Assembly (NCBI RefSeq): GCF_945605565.1
Contig: NZ_OX216966.1
Coordinates: 5,820,001 to 5,884,000 of the forward strand
Direction of reading: 5' to 3'
DNA from: Paenibacillus dendritiformis
GTDB taxonomy: Bacteria; Bacillota; Bacilli; Paenibacillales; Paenibacillaceae
Length of the DNA: 64,000 bases
Part shown: in pieces, positions 35,907-43,840 of the stretch
How the letters are laid out: the number at the start of each line of letters is the position of its first letter
How positions within the stretch are numbered: position 1 is the stretch's first letter
Program-made: the position numbers and the translations under genes
Notes under the pieces: generated by a model
The model's database searches: none
What the model was told of the DNA's origin: nothing
What the model saw: the letters and a program-made list of their open reading frames with translations, nothing else

Positions 35907-36370
35907 CCCCTGGACGAAGCGCTGCCATGATCCGCAAATAAATCTCGCCTGCGGATCATTGGCGTGCGCCCAAGATGTTAGTCCCGATGAACATGTCGTG
36001 AACAATCGTTCCGCAAGGACCGGCCAGGGCGATGCCGATGCCCGCCTGAATGCAAATCCCCGCCTGGCTGAAATGCGCTTGATCCAATTGGTGCGGTGTC
36101 TGCCGACGTTCATCAAGATGAGACAAGCCGCAGTTAAGTGAAAGGAAGTCTTCCAAGAAACGCTTACAAATTGGTATAACATATGAATTACAGTTCCACA
36201 TCCATCTGAACCGCTGAATTTTCCATAACTCGAACCCGCCGTGCCCTGCAAGATTGTGTGAATGAATCTAGTAAATTCATCCAAGCCAAGCTATTCCCTC
36301 CTTCATAAATTAGTAAAGTAGGAGGACATCCCACCGTCCTTCGAACACAAGATGAAGGAGGTTTAACCTT
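35907..36370. other. Intergenic region, no convincing gene
   Basis: It holds a perfect 10-bp inverted repeat (ATGATCCGCA at 35927-35936 with TGCGGATCAT at 35950-35959) just after the methyltransferase stop, without a T-run. An 81-codon minus-strand frame (35956-36201) ends in a Gly/Ile-rich stretch (GIGIALAGPCGTIVHDMF) but has no ribosome site, and I do not call it. A CATAAATTA element lies near the right end. Confidence 0.6.
36304..36312 (+). promoter_or_regulatory. Possible sigma-K-like -10 element
   Basis: CATAAATTA matches CATANNNTA, 58 bp before the ATG of the MPLVPIQR protein. No clear -35. Confidence 0.3.
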
Positions 36371-37009
36371 ATGCCACTCGTTCCTATTCAACGGCTTACG
36401 AGCAGTACGGCGAATGTGGTCTCTGCTCCGGATCGGGTAACGGCAGTGAACAGTCTCTTGGCTGGAGCGGCCCCCAATGTTGTCAACGTCGGCAATGCGC
36501 CAACCATCTGGCCTCAGCTCGCCAAGTTCGATAATGACAATACGGTGTTCGCAGCTGCACCAAATCCGCAATTCGTCTGGACGCAGCCAGTCTTTATTCC
36601 AGGCGAGACGCATGGCTTCGCTGCCGCGTCCGTTACGATCCCGTTACAGATCGGGGTAGTCAACGACTTCTTGATTGCGTTGACTGTATTTGCCGACAAC
36701 GCGGTTACGGCACGCATTCAAGCCTTCTCCTCTCTCGGCATCAACCTGTTCCCGGTACCGGGGCTGGATGTCGATTTGATTGCAGGCTCTCTCGATCCGA
36801 CAACCGGGTTGACGACAGATGTCGCTAACCCGTATAACTGGCAAAATGTCCGCTTCTATTCAATTCCGGCTTCTCTTGGACTGATCAATATCAATATCGG
36901 TGTTCGCTTCGTATTCTCGTTCCAGGTAACGAACTACTTTACGACTGGCGCTATCAATACGGCCGGTCTCGCCTTTGCCGCCGATATCTATCAGAATGTG
37001 CTTCTCTAA
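36371..37009 (+). CDS. MPLVPIQR-type uncharacterised protein, paralogue 1
   Basis: 212 residues; ATG with GATGAAGGAGGTTTAACCTT upstream. Hydrophobic, Asn/Ala/Val-rich and almost lysine-free (only K52); no signal peptide or clear transmembrane helix. The opening MPLVPIQRLTSSTANVVSAPDRVTAVNSLL and the layout of later segments (RFYSIPASLG, FVFSFQVTNYF, GLAFAADIYQNVLL) recur in the next gene. A beta-rich, self-assembling structural protein is a fair guess from composition, and spore-surface location would fit the neighbours. This is inference; the family is unknown to me. Confidence 0.8.
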   Translation: MPLVPIQRLTSSTANVVSAPDRVTAVNSLLAGAAPNVVNVGNAPTIWPQLAKFDNDNTVFAAAPNPQFVWTQPVFIPGETHGFAAASVTIPLQIGVVNDFLIALTVFADNAVTARIQAFSSLGINLFPVPGLDVDLIAGSLDPTTGLTTDVANPYNWQNVRFYSIPASLGLININIGVRFVFSFQVTNYFTTGAINTAGLAFAADIYQNVLL

Positions 37010-37109
37010 TTGAATCGCCCCCTTATTGGAGATTCCAAGTTGAGCTGCATAACTTCCGCCATGCTCGCGCTTGCGGGCATGGCAGCCTGTTTTGAAGGAG
37101 GAGACCGTC

Positions 37110-37745
37110 ATGCCCTTGATTCCGATTCAACGGGTCGTCAGCCACGAGCGCAGCGTCATCTCGGCAGCCGACAGAGCCGCAGCGGCGGCACAGCTCTTGT
37201 CCGGAGGCGCTCCCAACGTCGTCCATACGGCCAAGCTGGCTTGGCAAGAAAGCGTTCTCGCGTCCCTCATCGATAAAAACAGCGAATTCCTGCCGGGTCC
37301 GGTGCCCGAACTGATCGCCCCGCCTGCCGGTCCCAAGCGGAGTGAATACAGAGGCTTCGCGGCCCAGACTTATCCCATCCGTCTGGAGGTTCATCATCCT
37401 GTTTTTATCCGCTTCTGCATTTACGATCCGACCCGCACCCATTTCCAGATCGATCTCTGCAATATCGAAAAGCTCAATATGCTGGAGGCTCCCGTCCCCC
37501 TCATCATCGGGGGTCAGCCGTCCACGTCCCTGTTCTGTTCCCGGACGGCCGATCGGCGCAGCGGCAAGGCAACGCAGCTTATACGCTGCTACAGCATTCC
37601 AATCCAGTTCGATCCGGCTTTCATCGGCCTTGACGTCCAATTTCTCTTCTCCTTCGAGCAAGCCGGCTCCTCTCTCTCAAGCGGGCCTCATATGAGCGGG
37701 TTCGCCTTCACGGCCGAGGTCTATCAATCCGTGCAGGGCAAATAG
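37110..37745 (+). CDS. MPLIPIQR-type uncharacterised protein, paralogue 2
   Basis: 211 residues from the ATG at 37110, with GAAGGAGGAGACC upstream; 100 bp after paralogue 1. It opens MPLIPIQRVVSHERSVISAADRAAAAAQLL and shares GAPNVV, then RCYSIPIQFDPAFIG, FLFSFEQAGSS and GFAFTAEVYQSV at matching positions. The middle differs more and is richer in charged residues and cysteines than paralogue 1. Not a recognised family. Confidence 0.8.
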   Translation: MPLIPIQRVVSHERSVISAADRAAAAAQLLSGGAPNVVHTAKLAWQESVLASLIDKNSEFLPGPVPELIAPPAGPKRSEYRGFAAQTYPIRLEVHHPVFIRFCIYDPTRTHFQIDLCNIEKLNMLEAPVPLIIGGQPSTSLFCSRTADRRSGKATQLIRCYSIPIQFDPAFIGLDVQFLFSFEQAGSSLSSGPHMSGFAFTAEVYQSVQGK

Positions 37746-37767
37746 CCGTGCCGAATTCATGCACGGC
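37745..37767 (+). terminator. Weak terminator after the MPL[VI]PIQR pair
   Basis: GCCGTGC at 37745-37751 pairs with GCACGGC at 37761-37767, directly at the stop codon; only CACTCTTATA follows, so the T-run is poor. Confidence 0.4.
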
Positions 37768-37773
37768 GCACTC

Positions 37774-38178
37774 TTATAGGCTGACAAGCAATATCTGCTC
37801 TTCCTTTATTGTCCCTTCTGCAATGCGGAAGCTGCGGACGCGAGGACGTATCCGCCTCAACGAGATGATGAGATACGAGCACGAGAACACCGCATGCTCG
37901 ACATCGAAGGGAGACGGGTAGGGGGAGCCGCTCGGGTGGGAATGATACAGGCCCAGCAGTTGCTCGCCAAGGCTCTCCATATCGCGCAGTGCCCTCGACA
38001 GCTCCTCGCCGTCCATCGTGAATGCGACCGGGCTCTGCTCCTCATTGCGGATACGCCAGCATCGGGCGGCGACGCCATCGCGGCCGGACAACAGCCCGCA
38101 TGCTTCCATGGGCTTTTCCTTGATGCAATGGCCTACCATGTCGCGGTAGGCTTGCGCCGTCATGTGAATGGCATCCAT
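37774..38178 (-). CDS. JAMM/MPN metalloprotease family protein (Mov34/PAD-1-like)
   Basis: 134 residues. Complete JAMM site: E25 in MEACGLLSG, then HSHPSGSPYPSPFD with H79, H81, S89 and D92 in the spacing HxHx7Sx2D. Bacterial JAMM proteins of this size cleave isopeptide bonds or remove small tags, as in cysteine or thiamine sulfur-carrier pathways, and some act in unknown processes. No sulfur-carrier or E1-like gene is adjacent. The ATG at 38178 has AAAGGAG at a rather long distance (14 nt). It follows the acidic protein gene by 1 bp, so they are probably co-transcribed. Confidence 0.9.
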   Translation of the reverse strand: MDAIHMTAQAYRDMVGHCIKEKPMEACGLLSGRDGVAARCWRIRNEEQSPVAFTMDGEELSRALRDMESLGEQLLGLYHSHPSGSPYPSPFDVEHAVFSCSYLIISLRRIRPRVRSFRIAEGTIKEEQILLVSL

Positions 38179-38179
38179 G

Positions 38180-39784
38180 TTACGGCTTACGGCTCCTTTC
38201 CCTGTCCATGGCGAGCATATGAAAAGGCTCCGGCTTGGTCCGCTTGTCTGTGGACTGCTGCGCTTGGTTCAGTTGGCTTACATAGCTGAAAAAAGACGGC
38301 TGGGGCTGCTGTCTTCGTTCCGGATCGCGATGCATCCGGTTGCCGGAATGCGACTGCAGCCATAAGAACATGGAGTAATTGGTCGTGCGCGGCTTCGCTT
38401 CCTGCTCTGGACCCGGGTCATGCTCCTCGTTCGCTGCGGCCTCCTCTAGAGAACCTGAAGCCTCCTCTTGCTCAGATTGTATTTCGGAATGAACCCGTTC
38501 TTCCGGAAGCGAAGCTTCGGGCTCCGTCGCTTCCCGCACTCGATCCGCCGCGTCTGCGGGGTTCCCGTCCCCTGCGGGCAAGGCTGCCGCTTCGGGCTCT
38601 TCACCGGTAGCCGGTCCGCTGTCCGGCACTGCCGCTGCCGGCTTCTCCGCCTCCACAGGTTCCTGCTCAACCAGCTTCGGCTCCGCCGCGGGCACCTCCT
38701 TCGTGTCCGCTATCTTTACCTCAATGACCTCGGCTCCTTCCGCCTCCAGCCTCCGCTCCTCCTGAAGCAGATTCAGCCCGTTCTCCTGCTCCTTCTCCTT
38801 CTCCTTCTCCGCTTCCGCCAGCTCCACCCGGATCGGGTTCAGCTCGGTGGTCTCCAACTTCAGCACTCCATGCCGTTCCTGCTGGACAGTCTCTGCCTCC
38901 TCCGGCTCCGCCTTCACAACTTCTGCCGGCTCCTTCGCGCTCCCTTCCGGCTGCGTCGGCTCCTCCCGCCCTTCCTCTGCCGGTTCAAGGACCCGAGCCG
39001 CCCCTTCGGCTCCCGCTACTCCATCCACCGCCGAAGCTTCACCATTCGACCCGGGCACCCGGGAGTCCGCTTCCACCTCGGAAGCGGCAGGCCGAGGAAG
39101 ATGATACCCTGCCTCTATCTGGCGTTCTTCCAAGATCCGAAGTTGCTTAATCAGCTCCATAAGCGGCTTCTTGCCGAAAAAAATCGTGGCTGCGCCGACA
39201 ACGCCATCGGTCAACTGCTGCCGCTCCTCTTCACCCATGCTGTCGAAGCCGCCGTATGCCAACCCTACCAAATTCAGCGTCTGGCCCGGCTGAGGCAAAA
39301 TATAACTCAGTCCGCTCTTCCAATGAAAGCTCACCCCCTGAATCAGCATATCGCTATATCGGGCAATGTTCTGGACTAACAGGTTGGCGAGCTGCCGGCT
39401 TGCCTTCATCTGATGCAGGAAATAATAGACGACGACTTCCTTTCTCTCCCCGTCGGCCGGCTGCAGCGACAGCCATATGCTCTGCTTGCCGCTATCCCAT
39501 TCCTCGGTGCAGCGTTCCCGATCTTGTTCCGATTCGATAATCCACACCTGGAATCCGGCATGCTTCAACGAATCGCGCATCATCTGCAGCAGCGGGGACG
39601 CAACGCCCCCTCCCTTGTTTTCCAGCACGATCTGGTATTTATGCAGCGGATTGACCACGTTCAAGATTTGCTTGCTTTTATCCAGATGGAAAGTAAAAGA
39701 ATGCTTCCCCAGCAGTTGATACACATCGGGCAAAAACTCGTCGGCTATCGTGCACAGCGGCTTCGCATTAATCTGAATTTCCAT
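38180..39784 (-). CDS. Degenerate amidase_3-like protein with long Glu/Ala-rich tail
   Basis: 534 residues from the ATG at 39784 (GAGGAGG 5 nt upstream). Residues 1-70 are a small domain (MEIQINAKPLCTIADEFLPDVYQLL). Residues 75-225 have the rhythm of a zinc amidase_3 fold (VVYYFLHQMKASRQLANLLVQ, QGVSFHWKSGLSYILPQPGQT, LAYGGFDSMGEEERQQL), but the zinc ligands I would expect are missing. From about residue 240 to 490 the chain is Glu/Ala/Pro-rich and disordered, with a short EKEKEKEQE run. The last 45 residues are basic. The amidase relation is my inference from pattern only. It sits between a beta-rich coiled-coil protein and the JAMM gene. Confidence 0.75.
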   Translation of the reverse strand: MEIQINAKPLCTIADEFLPDVYQLLGKHSFTFHLDKSKQILNVVNPLHKYQIVLENKGGGVASPLLQMMRDSLKHAGFQVWIIESEQDRERCTEEWDSGKQSIWLSLQPADGERKEVVVYYFLHQMKASRQLANLLVQNIARYSDMLIQGVSFHWKSGLSYILPQPGQTLNLVGLAYGGFDSMGEEERQQLTDGVVGAATIFFGKKPLMELIKQLRILEERQIEAGYHLPRPAASEVEADSRVPGSNGEASAVDGVAGAEGAARVLEPAEEGREEPTQPEGSAKEPAEVVKAEPEEAETVQQERHGVLKLETTELNPIRVELAEAEKEKEKEQENGLNLLQEERRLEAEGAEVIEVKIADTKEVPAAEPKLVEQEPVEAEKPAAAVPDSGPATGEEPEAAALPAGDGNPADAADRVREATEPEASLPEERVHSEIQSEQEEASGSLEEAAANEEHDPGPEQEAKPRTTNYSMFLWLQSHSGNRMHRDPERRQQPQPSFFSYVSQLNQAQQSTDKRTKPEPFHMLAMDRERSRKP

Positions 39785-39822
39785 ATCGTCCTCCTCGCTT
39801 TCCGGGCACACTGGTCCTTCTA

Positions 39823-41100
39823 TCATATGAAAGTCAGCGAGATCGGTTCCGCTCCTGCCCAGTTTTGCAGCTCATTAATTTCGGTCAGCACGGATCGCTC
39901 TTTCTCTTGCAGCCGTTCGTAACAAGCGATTAGCTCCTCTAAGCTAAGCCGCTGGTTCGCCACATCCGTCTCCAAGCGGCGGACCGAGCGCGCGGCCTCG
40001 TCTGCCCGGGCCATGATCCAATCGAACATCTCCCTCACATGCAATGGCATCCAGGACAATGACTCCCCGTCTGTCAGCAGAAGCTCCCGCTGCAGCAGCG
40101 GAAATAAATCGAAGAAGGCAATGGAACGCAGATGGGGATATCCCGTTCCCAATAACGGACGCGGAGCGGCATTGCCCTCCCCCCGCTCCATTCCCTGCAC
40201 GAAGCGCAGCTTCGCCTCCGGCGCCAGACGGATATCGGTGAAGCCCGACCAGTCCTCCCCCATGTTCGGAGAATGGGCACAACTGATGCGATTGCCTTCC
40301 ATAATATAGAGCAGGAAGACCTGCTCTCCCATCCACAGAAAATACGGCTGCGGCACGCTGCCCTCAAAATGGATCTTCAAGGGCGAGCAGGATCGGACGT
40401 CAGTCCGATCATTGGCGTAGTAGCACTTGGCAGCCGCACCGCTCTGAATGGACCAGGCTGCATGAGGGCGGCCGACGCGATCGAGCGAGAGGCAGATTCG
40501 CCACCGTTGCAGCGGCTGGCGGGAGGCGAAGAGACACCGCCACACCGCCTCTTCCGCCCCCGCCTCCAGCTCAAGAAGGTCCAGCGTATGCAATCCGCCA
40601 TCGTCCTTCACACGATGATAGAGGCCATACAGCCTGCCCTCCCCGCTGACGGCATAGGCTGCATCCCTCACCTGCATGGCGGAGGAATCGGAATCCGGAA
40701 AAGAAATCTCCACGTCCTTCCATGTTCCCTCCGCCGGAATCCGGATAAAGCATCGATTCGGTTCATCACCGGTGACGATGCTGCACAGGCGGAGGGAGGA
40801 GCGATGCCGGAACAGATAAGGAAAGGAACTGGCGGCATGGCCATCGATACGGACTTCCCGGCGCATTCCGGTAAGCGGATGGTACTTAACATAGTACAGT
40901 CCTCCTTCCGTCTCCAGCAGCATATCGTACTGATCGTCCAACAGGAGCAAGCTGAAGCGGCGGACCGGATAAGGAGCGGACAGAAGGGTCCGGTGCGGTT
41001 GCCCTTCCTTCGGGTACAGGATATGCTCCAATGCTCCGCCGCCGGTTACGCCCATCCAATGCGAGCCGCTTCGATCATGGATGTAATGCGCTTTTTCCAT
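39823..41100 (-). CDS. Uncharacterised beta-rich protein with C-terminal coiled coil
   Basis: 425 residues from the ATG at 41100 (GGAGGG 6 nt upstream; an ATG two codons earlier is too close). Residues 1-330 contain repeated beta-hairpin segments (MLLETEGGLYYVKYHPLTG, LYGLYHRVKDDGGLHTLDLLE, FLLYIMEGNRISCAHSPNMGEDW) like a sialidase- or propeller-type fold. Residues 350-410 form a coiled coil (ARSVRRLETDVANQRLSLEEL). The plan matches the 31909-33318 protein. No signal peptide. First gene of a three-gene minus-strand unit with the amidase-like and JAMM genes. Function unknown. Confidence 0.75.
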   Translation of the reverse strand: MEKAHYIHDRSGSHWMGVTGGGALEHILYPKEGQPHRTLLSAPYPVRRFSLLLLDDQYDMLLETEGGLYYVKYHPLTGMRREVRIDGHAASSFPYLFRHRSSLRLCSIVTGDEPNRCFIRIPAEGTWKDVEISFPDSDSSAMQVRDAAYAVSGEGRLYGLYHRVKDDGGLHTLDLLELEAGAEEAVWRCLFASRQPLQRWRICLSLDRVGRPHAAWSIQSGAAAKCYYANDRTDVRSCSPLKIHFEGSVPQPYFLWMGEQVFLLYIMEGNRISCAHSPNMGEDWSGFTDIRLAPEAKLRFVQGMERGEGNAAPRPLLGTGYPHLRSIAFFDLFPLLQRELLLTDGESLSWMPLHVREMFDWIMARADEAARSVRRLETDVANQRLSLEELIACYERLQEKERSVLTEINELQNWAGAEPISLTFI

Positions 41101-41135
41101 CCGCATCCCTCCAAAAAAAACACTGGGGTTTCGTC

Positions 41136-41163
41136 ACCTTTTTATGGGTGCCTCCATAGACTG
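41136..41163 (+). promoter_or_regulatory. Possible sigma-K promoter of the Cys-containing surface-type protein
   Basis: ACC at 41136-41138, a 16-bp spacer, then CATAGACTG at 41155-41163 (one difference from CATANNNTA). This is the only sigma-K-like candidate in the window with a good -35 at the right distance. It lies 40 bp before the ATG. Confidence 0.45.
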
Positions 41164-41203
41164 TAATTGAATTTGAAATCTAAAAAGGAGGCCTGGAACA
41201 TAC

Positions 41204-41860
41204 ATGGAGAGCAAGTTGGTTCAAGGGCAACAGCAGCCCCCCGAATATTTGCCTTTACCCTCTCTGGAATGTATAGAGGTTCCCAAAATATTCGACTGGG
41301 TACTGAAAACGACCCAAATTGTTGATGAATCCACGGTTGATTCAGATTGCTTGCCTCTGCCACTTTCGTTTCGTATTGAGGCCAGAGTTCTTGACGTGAA
41401 TTGCGAAGAAAAAGTCGGATCCACCCGTGAAAATGTGGTGGTTACGATAGGCGGCAGACCGGTTACTTTGCAGCGGGTAGTGCTGCGGAAGTTCGGTACG
41501 TATGAAATAACAATCATCAATACAGGGGTAACGCCGAACGTCATTCATTGCCGGTTCACGAAGAACTTCCTCCGCTTCGAGAAGGTTCTGCTGTGCGCTC
41601 CTCCGGGAACCGAAATCGATTGCCATATCGTGCCGGAAGCCACGACGATCGATGTGCTGGATATCGTCAATAACACATTCGTGAACGTGGATATCGTCAT
41701 TTGCCAGAGCATTCAAGTGAAGGCGATTGTCAAAATGATGGTAGAAGCCGAGTTGTGCCAGCCGCGTGCCGAAATCCCGCTTCCGGAAGGTCCTTGCGTC
41801 GTGACTTTCCCTCAACAATGCCCTGACGTCTTCCCAGGTGCACCCTATCCGTTCCCTTAA
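41204..41860 (+). CDS. Uncharacterised Cys-containing protein, possibly a spore-surface protein
   Basis: 218 residues; ATG with AAAAAGGAGG 12 nt upstream. It has eight cysteines spread along the chain, an acidic N-terminus with PSLECIEVPKIFDWVL, a middle beta-rich region (RIEARVLDVNCEEK, VVLRKFGTYEITIINTG), and a Pro/Cys-rich end (CVVTFPQQCPDVFPGAPYPFP). No signal peptide. Such cysteine-bearing, disulfide-prone proteins without export signals are common among spore coat and exosporium components, which assemble in the mother cell. The match is to type, not to a named family. It has its own sigma-K-like promoter and a strong terminator. Confidence 0.75.
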   Translation: MESKLVQGQQQPPEYLPLPSLECIEVPKIFDWVLKTTQIVDESTVDSDCLPLPLSFRIEARVLDVNCEEKVGSTRENVVVTIGGRPVTLQRVVLRKFGTYEITIINTGVTPNVIHCRFTKNFLRFEKVLLCAPPGTEIDCHIVPEATTIDVLDIVNNTFVNVDIVICQSIQVKAIVKMMVEAELCQPRAEIPLPEGPCVVTFPQQCPDVFPGAPYPFP

Positions 41861-41880
41861 TAATCGAATGCCGTTCGCTT

Positions 41881-41910
41881 GGGGTGGTGGGCTCAACCAC
41901 CCCCTTTTTT
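41881..41910 (+). terminator. Rho-independent terminator
   Basis: GGGGTGGT pairs with ACCACCCC around GGGCTCA, followed by CTTTTTT. It ends the single-gene transcript of the 41204-41860 gene. Confidence 0.92.
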
Positions 41911-41953
41911 ACTCACATTTTCCGGCTTCCATGCCGTCAAGCTAGGAGGGCCT

Positions 41954-42937
41954 ATGAAGCTATATTACATCGCATCCGGCTATCGGAGGCCGATTGATAT
42001 ATTGGATAATGCGCTTATCAAGGCCTTGACGCAGCGTTTTCAGGAGGTCTCTTTTTTTCTGTCCAACCGGACGCCGTATTCGCAATTGCTTCCCGACATC
42101 CGCCGCGCCGCCCCGGATTATGTGCTGACGATGGTCGGCCCGAAATCGTTCCTTCCGGCCGAGATCATCCGTTCGGTGCGGGCGATGGGGATTCGTACGG
42201 GAGCATGGTTCGTGGATGATCCGTATGCCATCGATAATGCCCTGCCCGTTGCCCGGGAATACGATGATGTATTCACGATCGATTCGGGCTGCGTTCCTTA
42301 CTATGCGCGCAGCGGCTGCGCCCAGGTGCACCATCTGCCTCTCGGGACCGATACGGATATTTTCCGTCCGTATGTGGTGCATCCGACGTATCATCATGAT
42401 GTATGCTTTTTGGGCACAGGGTATGAGAACCGGCTTGTATTTATGCAGGAGATGCTCCGCTATGTCGAGCGGAACGTGCGGGTGCAGCTTATCGGCCATT
42501 TCTGGGATTCGGTGGATTGGTCTTCCGGCTGCGTGCCGAGCATACGGGGGAAATGGGTGAACTTCTCGGAGACGCCCCGATATTTCAATGGCGCGAGCAT
42601 CGTGCTCAACATTCACCGGAGCGAGGATGACCCGCTCCTCGACAAGAACCGGTGCGGCGCGCCCGGACACAGCATCAATAACCGGACCTTCGACATTGCG
42701 GCCTGCCGGGCCTTTCAGCTGACCGATTATCGTCCTGACCTGCCCTTGTTCTATCGGCCGGGAGAGGAGATCGTCTGCTTCGATTCGCCGAAGGAATGCG
42801 CCGAGCTCATCCACCGCTATCTGCACGACCGCCCTGCGCGGGACGAGATTGCCGACCGGGCCTACCGGCGGACATTGGCCGGGCATACCTTCGCCGATCG
42901 GCTGGATGCGATGCTGTCGCTGATCCGGTCAACTTGA
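41954..42937 (+). CDS. CgeB-family glycosyltransferase-like protein
   Basis: 327 residues from the ATG at 41954 (AGGAGGG close upstream). N-terminal half: MKLYYIASGYRRPIDILDNALIKAL and WFVDDPYAIDNALPVAREYDDVFT, the DUF3880-like part. C-terminal half: HHDVCFLGTGYENRLVFM, VLNIHRSEDD and INNRTFDIAACRAFQLTDY, the signature of CgeB and related GT-B proteins. In B. subtilis CgeB is made under sigma-K control and affects outer spore surface properties. Here it supports the view that the nearby glycan genes serve the spore surface. The gene is partly isolated by the terminator just upstream. Confidence 0.87.
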   Translation: MKLYYIASGYRRPIDILDNALIKALTQRFQEVSFFLSNRTPYSQLLPDIRRAAPDYVLTMVGPKSFLPAEIIRSVRAMGIRTGAWFVDDPYAIDNALPVAREYDDVFTIDSGCVPYYARSGCAQVHHLPLGTDTDIFRPYVVHPTYHHDVCFLGTGYENRLVFMQEMLRYVERNVRVQLIGHFWDSVDWSSGCVPSIRGKWVNFSETPRYFNGASIVLNIHRSEDDPLLDKNRCGAPGHSINNRTFDIAACRAFQLTDYRPDLPLFYRPGEEIVCFDSPKECAELIHRYLHDRPARDEIADRAYRRTLAGHTFADRLDAMLSLIRST

Positions 42938-42967
42938 TTCCGATCCGGTGCAACATAGAACGATAGG

Positions 42968-42998
42968 CAAAAGGGCGAGCCGAAGACTCACCCTTTGA
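42968..42998 (-). terminator. Terminator overlapping the end of the DUF1360 gene
   Basis: AAAGGGCGAG and CTCACCCTTT form a stem with one mismatch around CGAAGA. On the minus strand TTGCC follows. The stem includes the DUF1360 stop codon (42988-42990). Confidence 0.6.
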
Positions 42999-43335
42999 CA
43001 TAAGATTCAATGATGCCCGCCGCTCCGGCAATGGCCAGCAGAAGCACAAGCGGAAACATAAGGTTCGGAATGAGCAGATAAGCGGCAACCAAAAAAGCCG
43101 CCGACCAAATGCCGACGCACCAGTAGCACGTCAGCAGCTTGCGCATGAAGGTATGGAAGCGGCCGCCCTTCTCATCGACGACAGCGTACATCATGCCGGA
43201 TTCATCCGTCTCGAACCGCTCCTCGACGAAGGGACGGCGCACGAAGGACAGAATCTCATCGAACACAATCAGACGGGTCAACCGGTAACTCGCCAATATG
43301 AGCAATATCAGTGTTATCCATGATATGTCCCACAC
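42988..43335 (-). CDS. DUF1360 membrane protein
   Basis: 115 residues. Three hydrophobic segments: ISWITLILLILASYRLTRLIVF (residues 4-25), WCVGIWSAAFLVAAYLLI (about 72-90) and MFPLVLLLAIAGAAGIIE (about 93-110). The motif LTCYWCVGIWSA is the DUF1360 hallmark. Family members in bacilli are small membrane proteins, some linked to sporulation; the function is unknown. It ends in a terminator overlapping its own stop and is convergent with the CgeB-like gene. Confidence 0.85.
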   Translation of the reverse strand: MWDISWITLILLILASYRLTRLIVFDEILSFVRRPFVEERFETDESGMMYAVVDEKGGRFHTFMRKLLTCYWCVGIWSAAFLVAAYLLIPNLMFPLVLLLAIAGAAGIIESYVKG

Positions 43336-43468
43336 GAACAGACTACCCCCTCGGATGCAACGCTTCGCGGATCAGTTCCATTGTATGGCGCTTCCGCCCG
43401 GGCTAGAACCAGGTTATGCAGCATTGCCCGTAAGTCATCCGATGGCCGGAACAAGGAGGAGAAGCCCG

Positions 43469-43840
43469 ATGTCAGGACTCCCGATCATTCAATCCGATGA
43501 GCAGCTTACCCGAATGCTCCAGCTATCCGCCGAGAAGCCGCTGCTATTATATAAGCACAGCTCCCAGTGCGGCTCGAGCAAGGTCGCGCATGTCGGGATC
43601 AATCATTTCGTGAACCGCTATCCGGAGATTGCCTCCCGCTTCGCGATCGGCGTCATCCGTGTCGTGGAGGAGAAGCAATTGTCCGATCGCGTGGCAGGAG
43701 AGCTCGGAATTCCGCATGTGTCTCCCCAGATTCTACTCATCCGCCAAGGGCGGGTCGTCTGGCATGCCGGGCATCAGCAGATCAATTCGCAGCAGCTATG
43801 CCGGGCCGCGATGCTGTACGGTCAACCTTTAACGGGTTGA
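43469..43840 (+). CDS. ytxJ: YtxJ-like bacillithiol-system redox protein
   Basis: 123 residues from the ATG at 43469 (AAGGAGGAGAAG upstream); longer frames lack an SD. Thioredoxin-like fold with LLLYKHSSQCGSSKVA near residue 30, the YtxJ signature with a single active cysteine, and a HVSPQILLIRQGRVVWHAGH segment with the cis-proline. Members (also called BrxC) act in debacillithiolation of proteins. The gene overlaps the convergent selD gene by 12 bp at the 3' ends. Confidence 0.9.
   Translation: MSGLPIIQSDEQLTRMLQLSAEKPLLLYKHSSQCGSSKVAHVGINHFVNRYPEIASRFAIGVIRVVEEKQLSDRVAGELGIPHVSPQILLIRQGRVVWHAGHQQINSQQLCRAAMLYGQPLTG

Noticed and set aside
36160..36176. A second cre-like word (TTGTAAGCGTTTCTT, minus strand)
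   Set aside because: It misses several consensus positions and does not precede a called gene.
35956..36201. An 81-codon minus-strand frame ending in a Gly/Ile-rich stretch
   Set aside because: No ribosome site, no family resemblance. Possibly a gene fragment, but I cannot support it.
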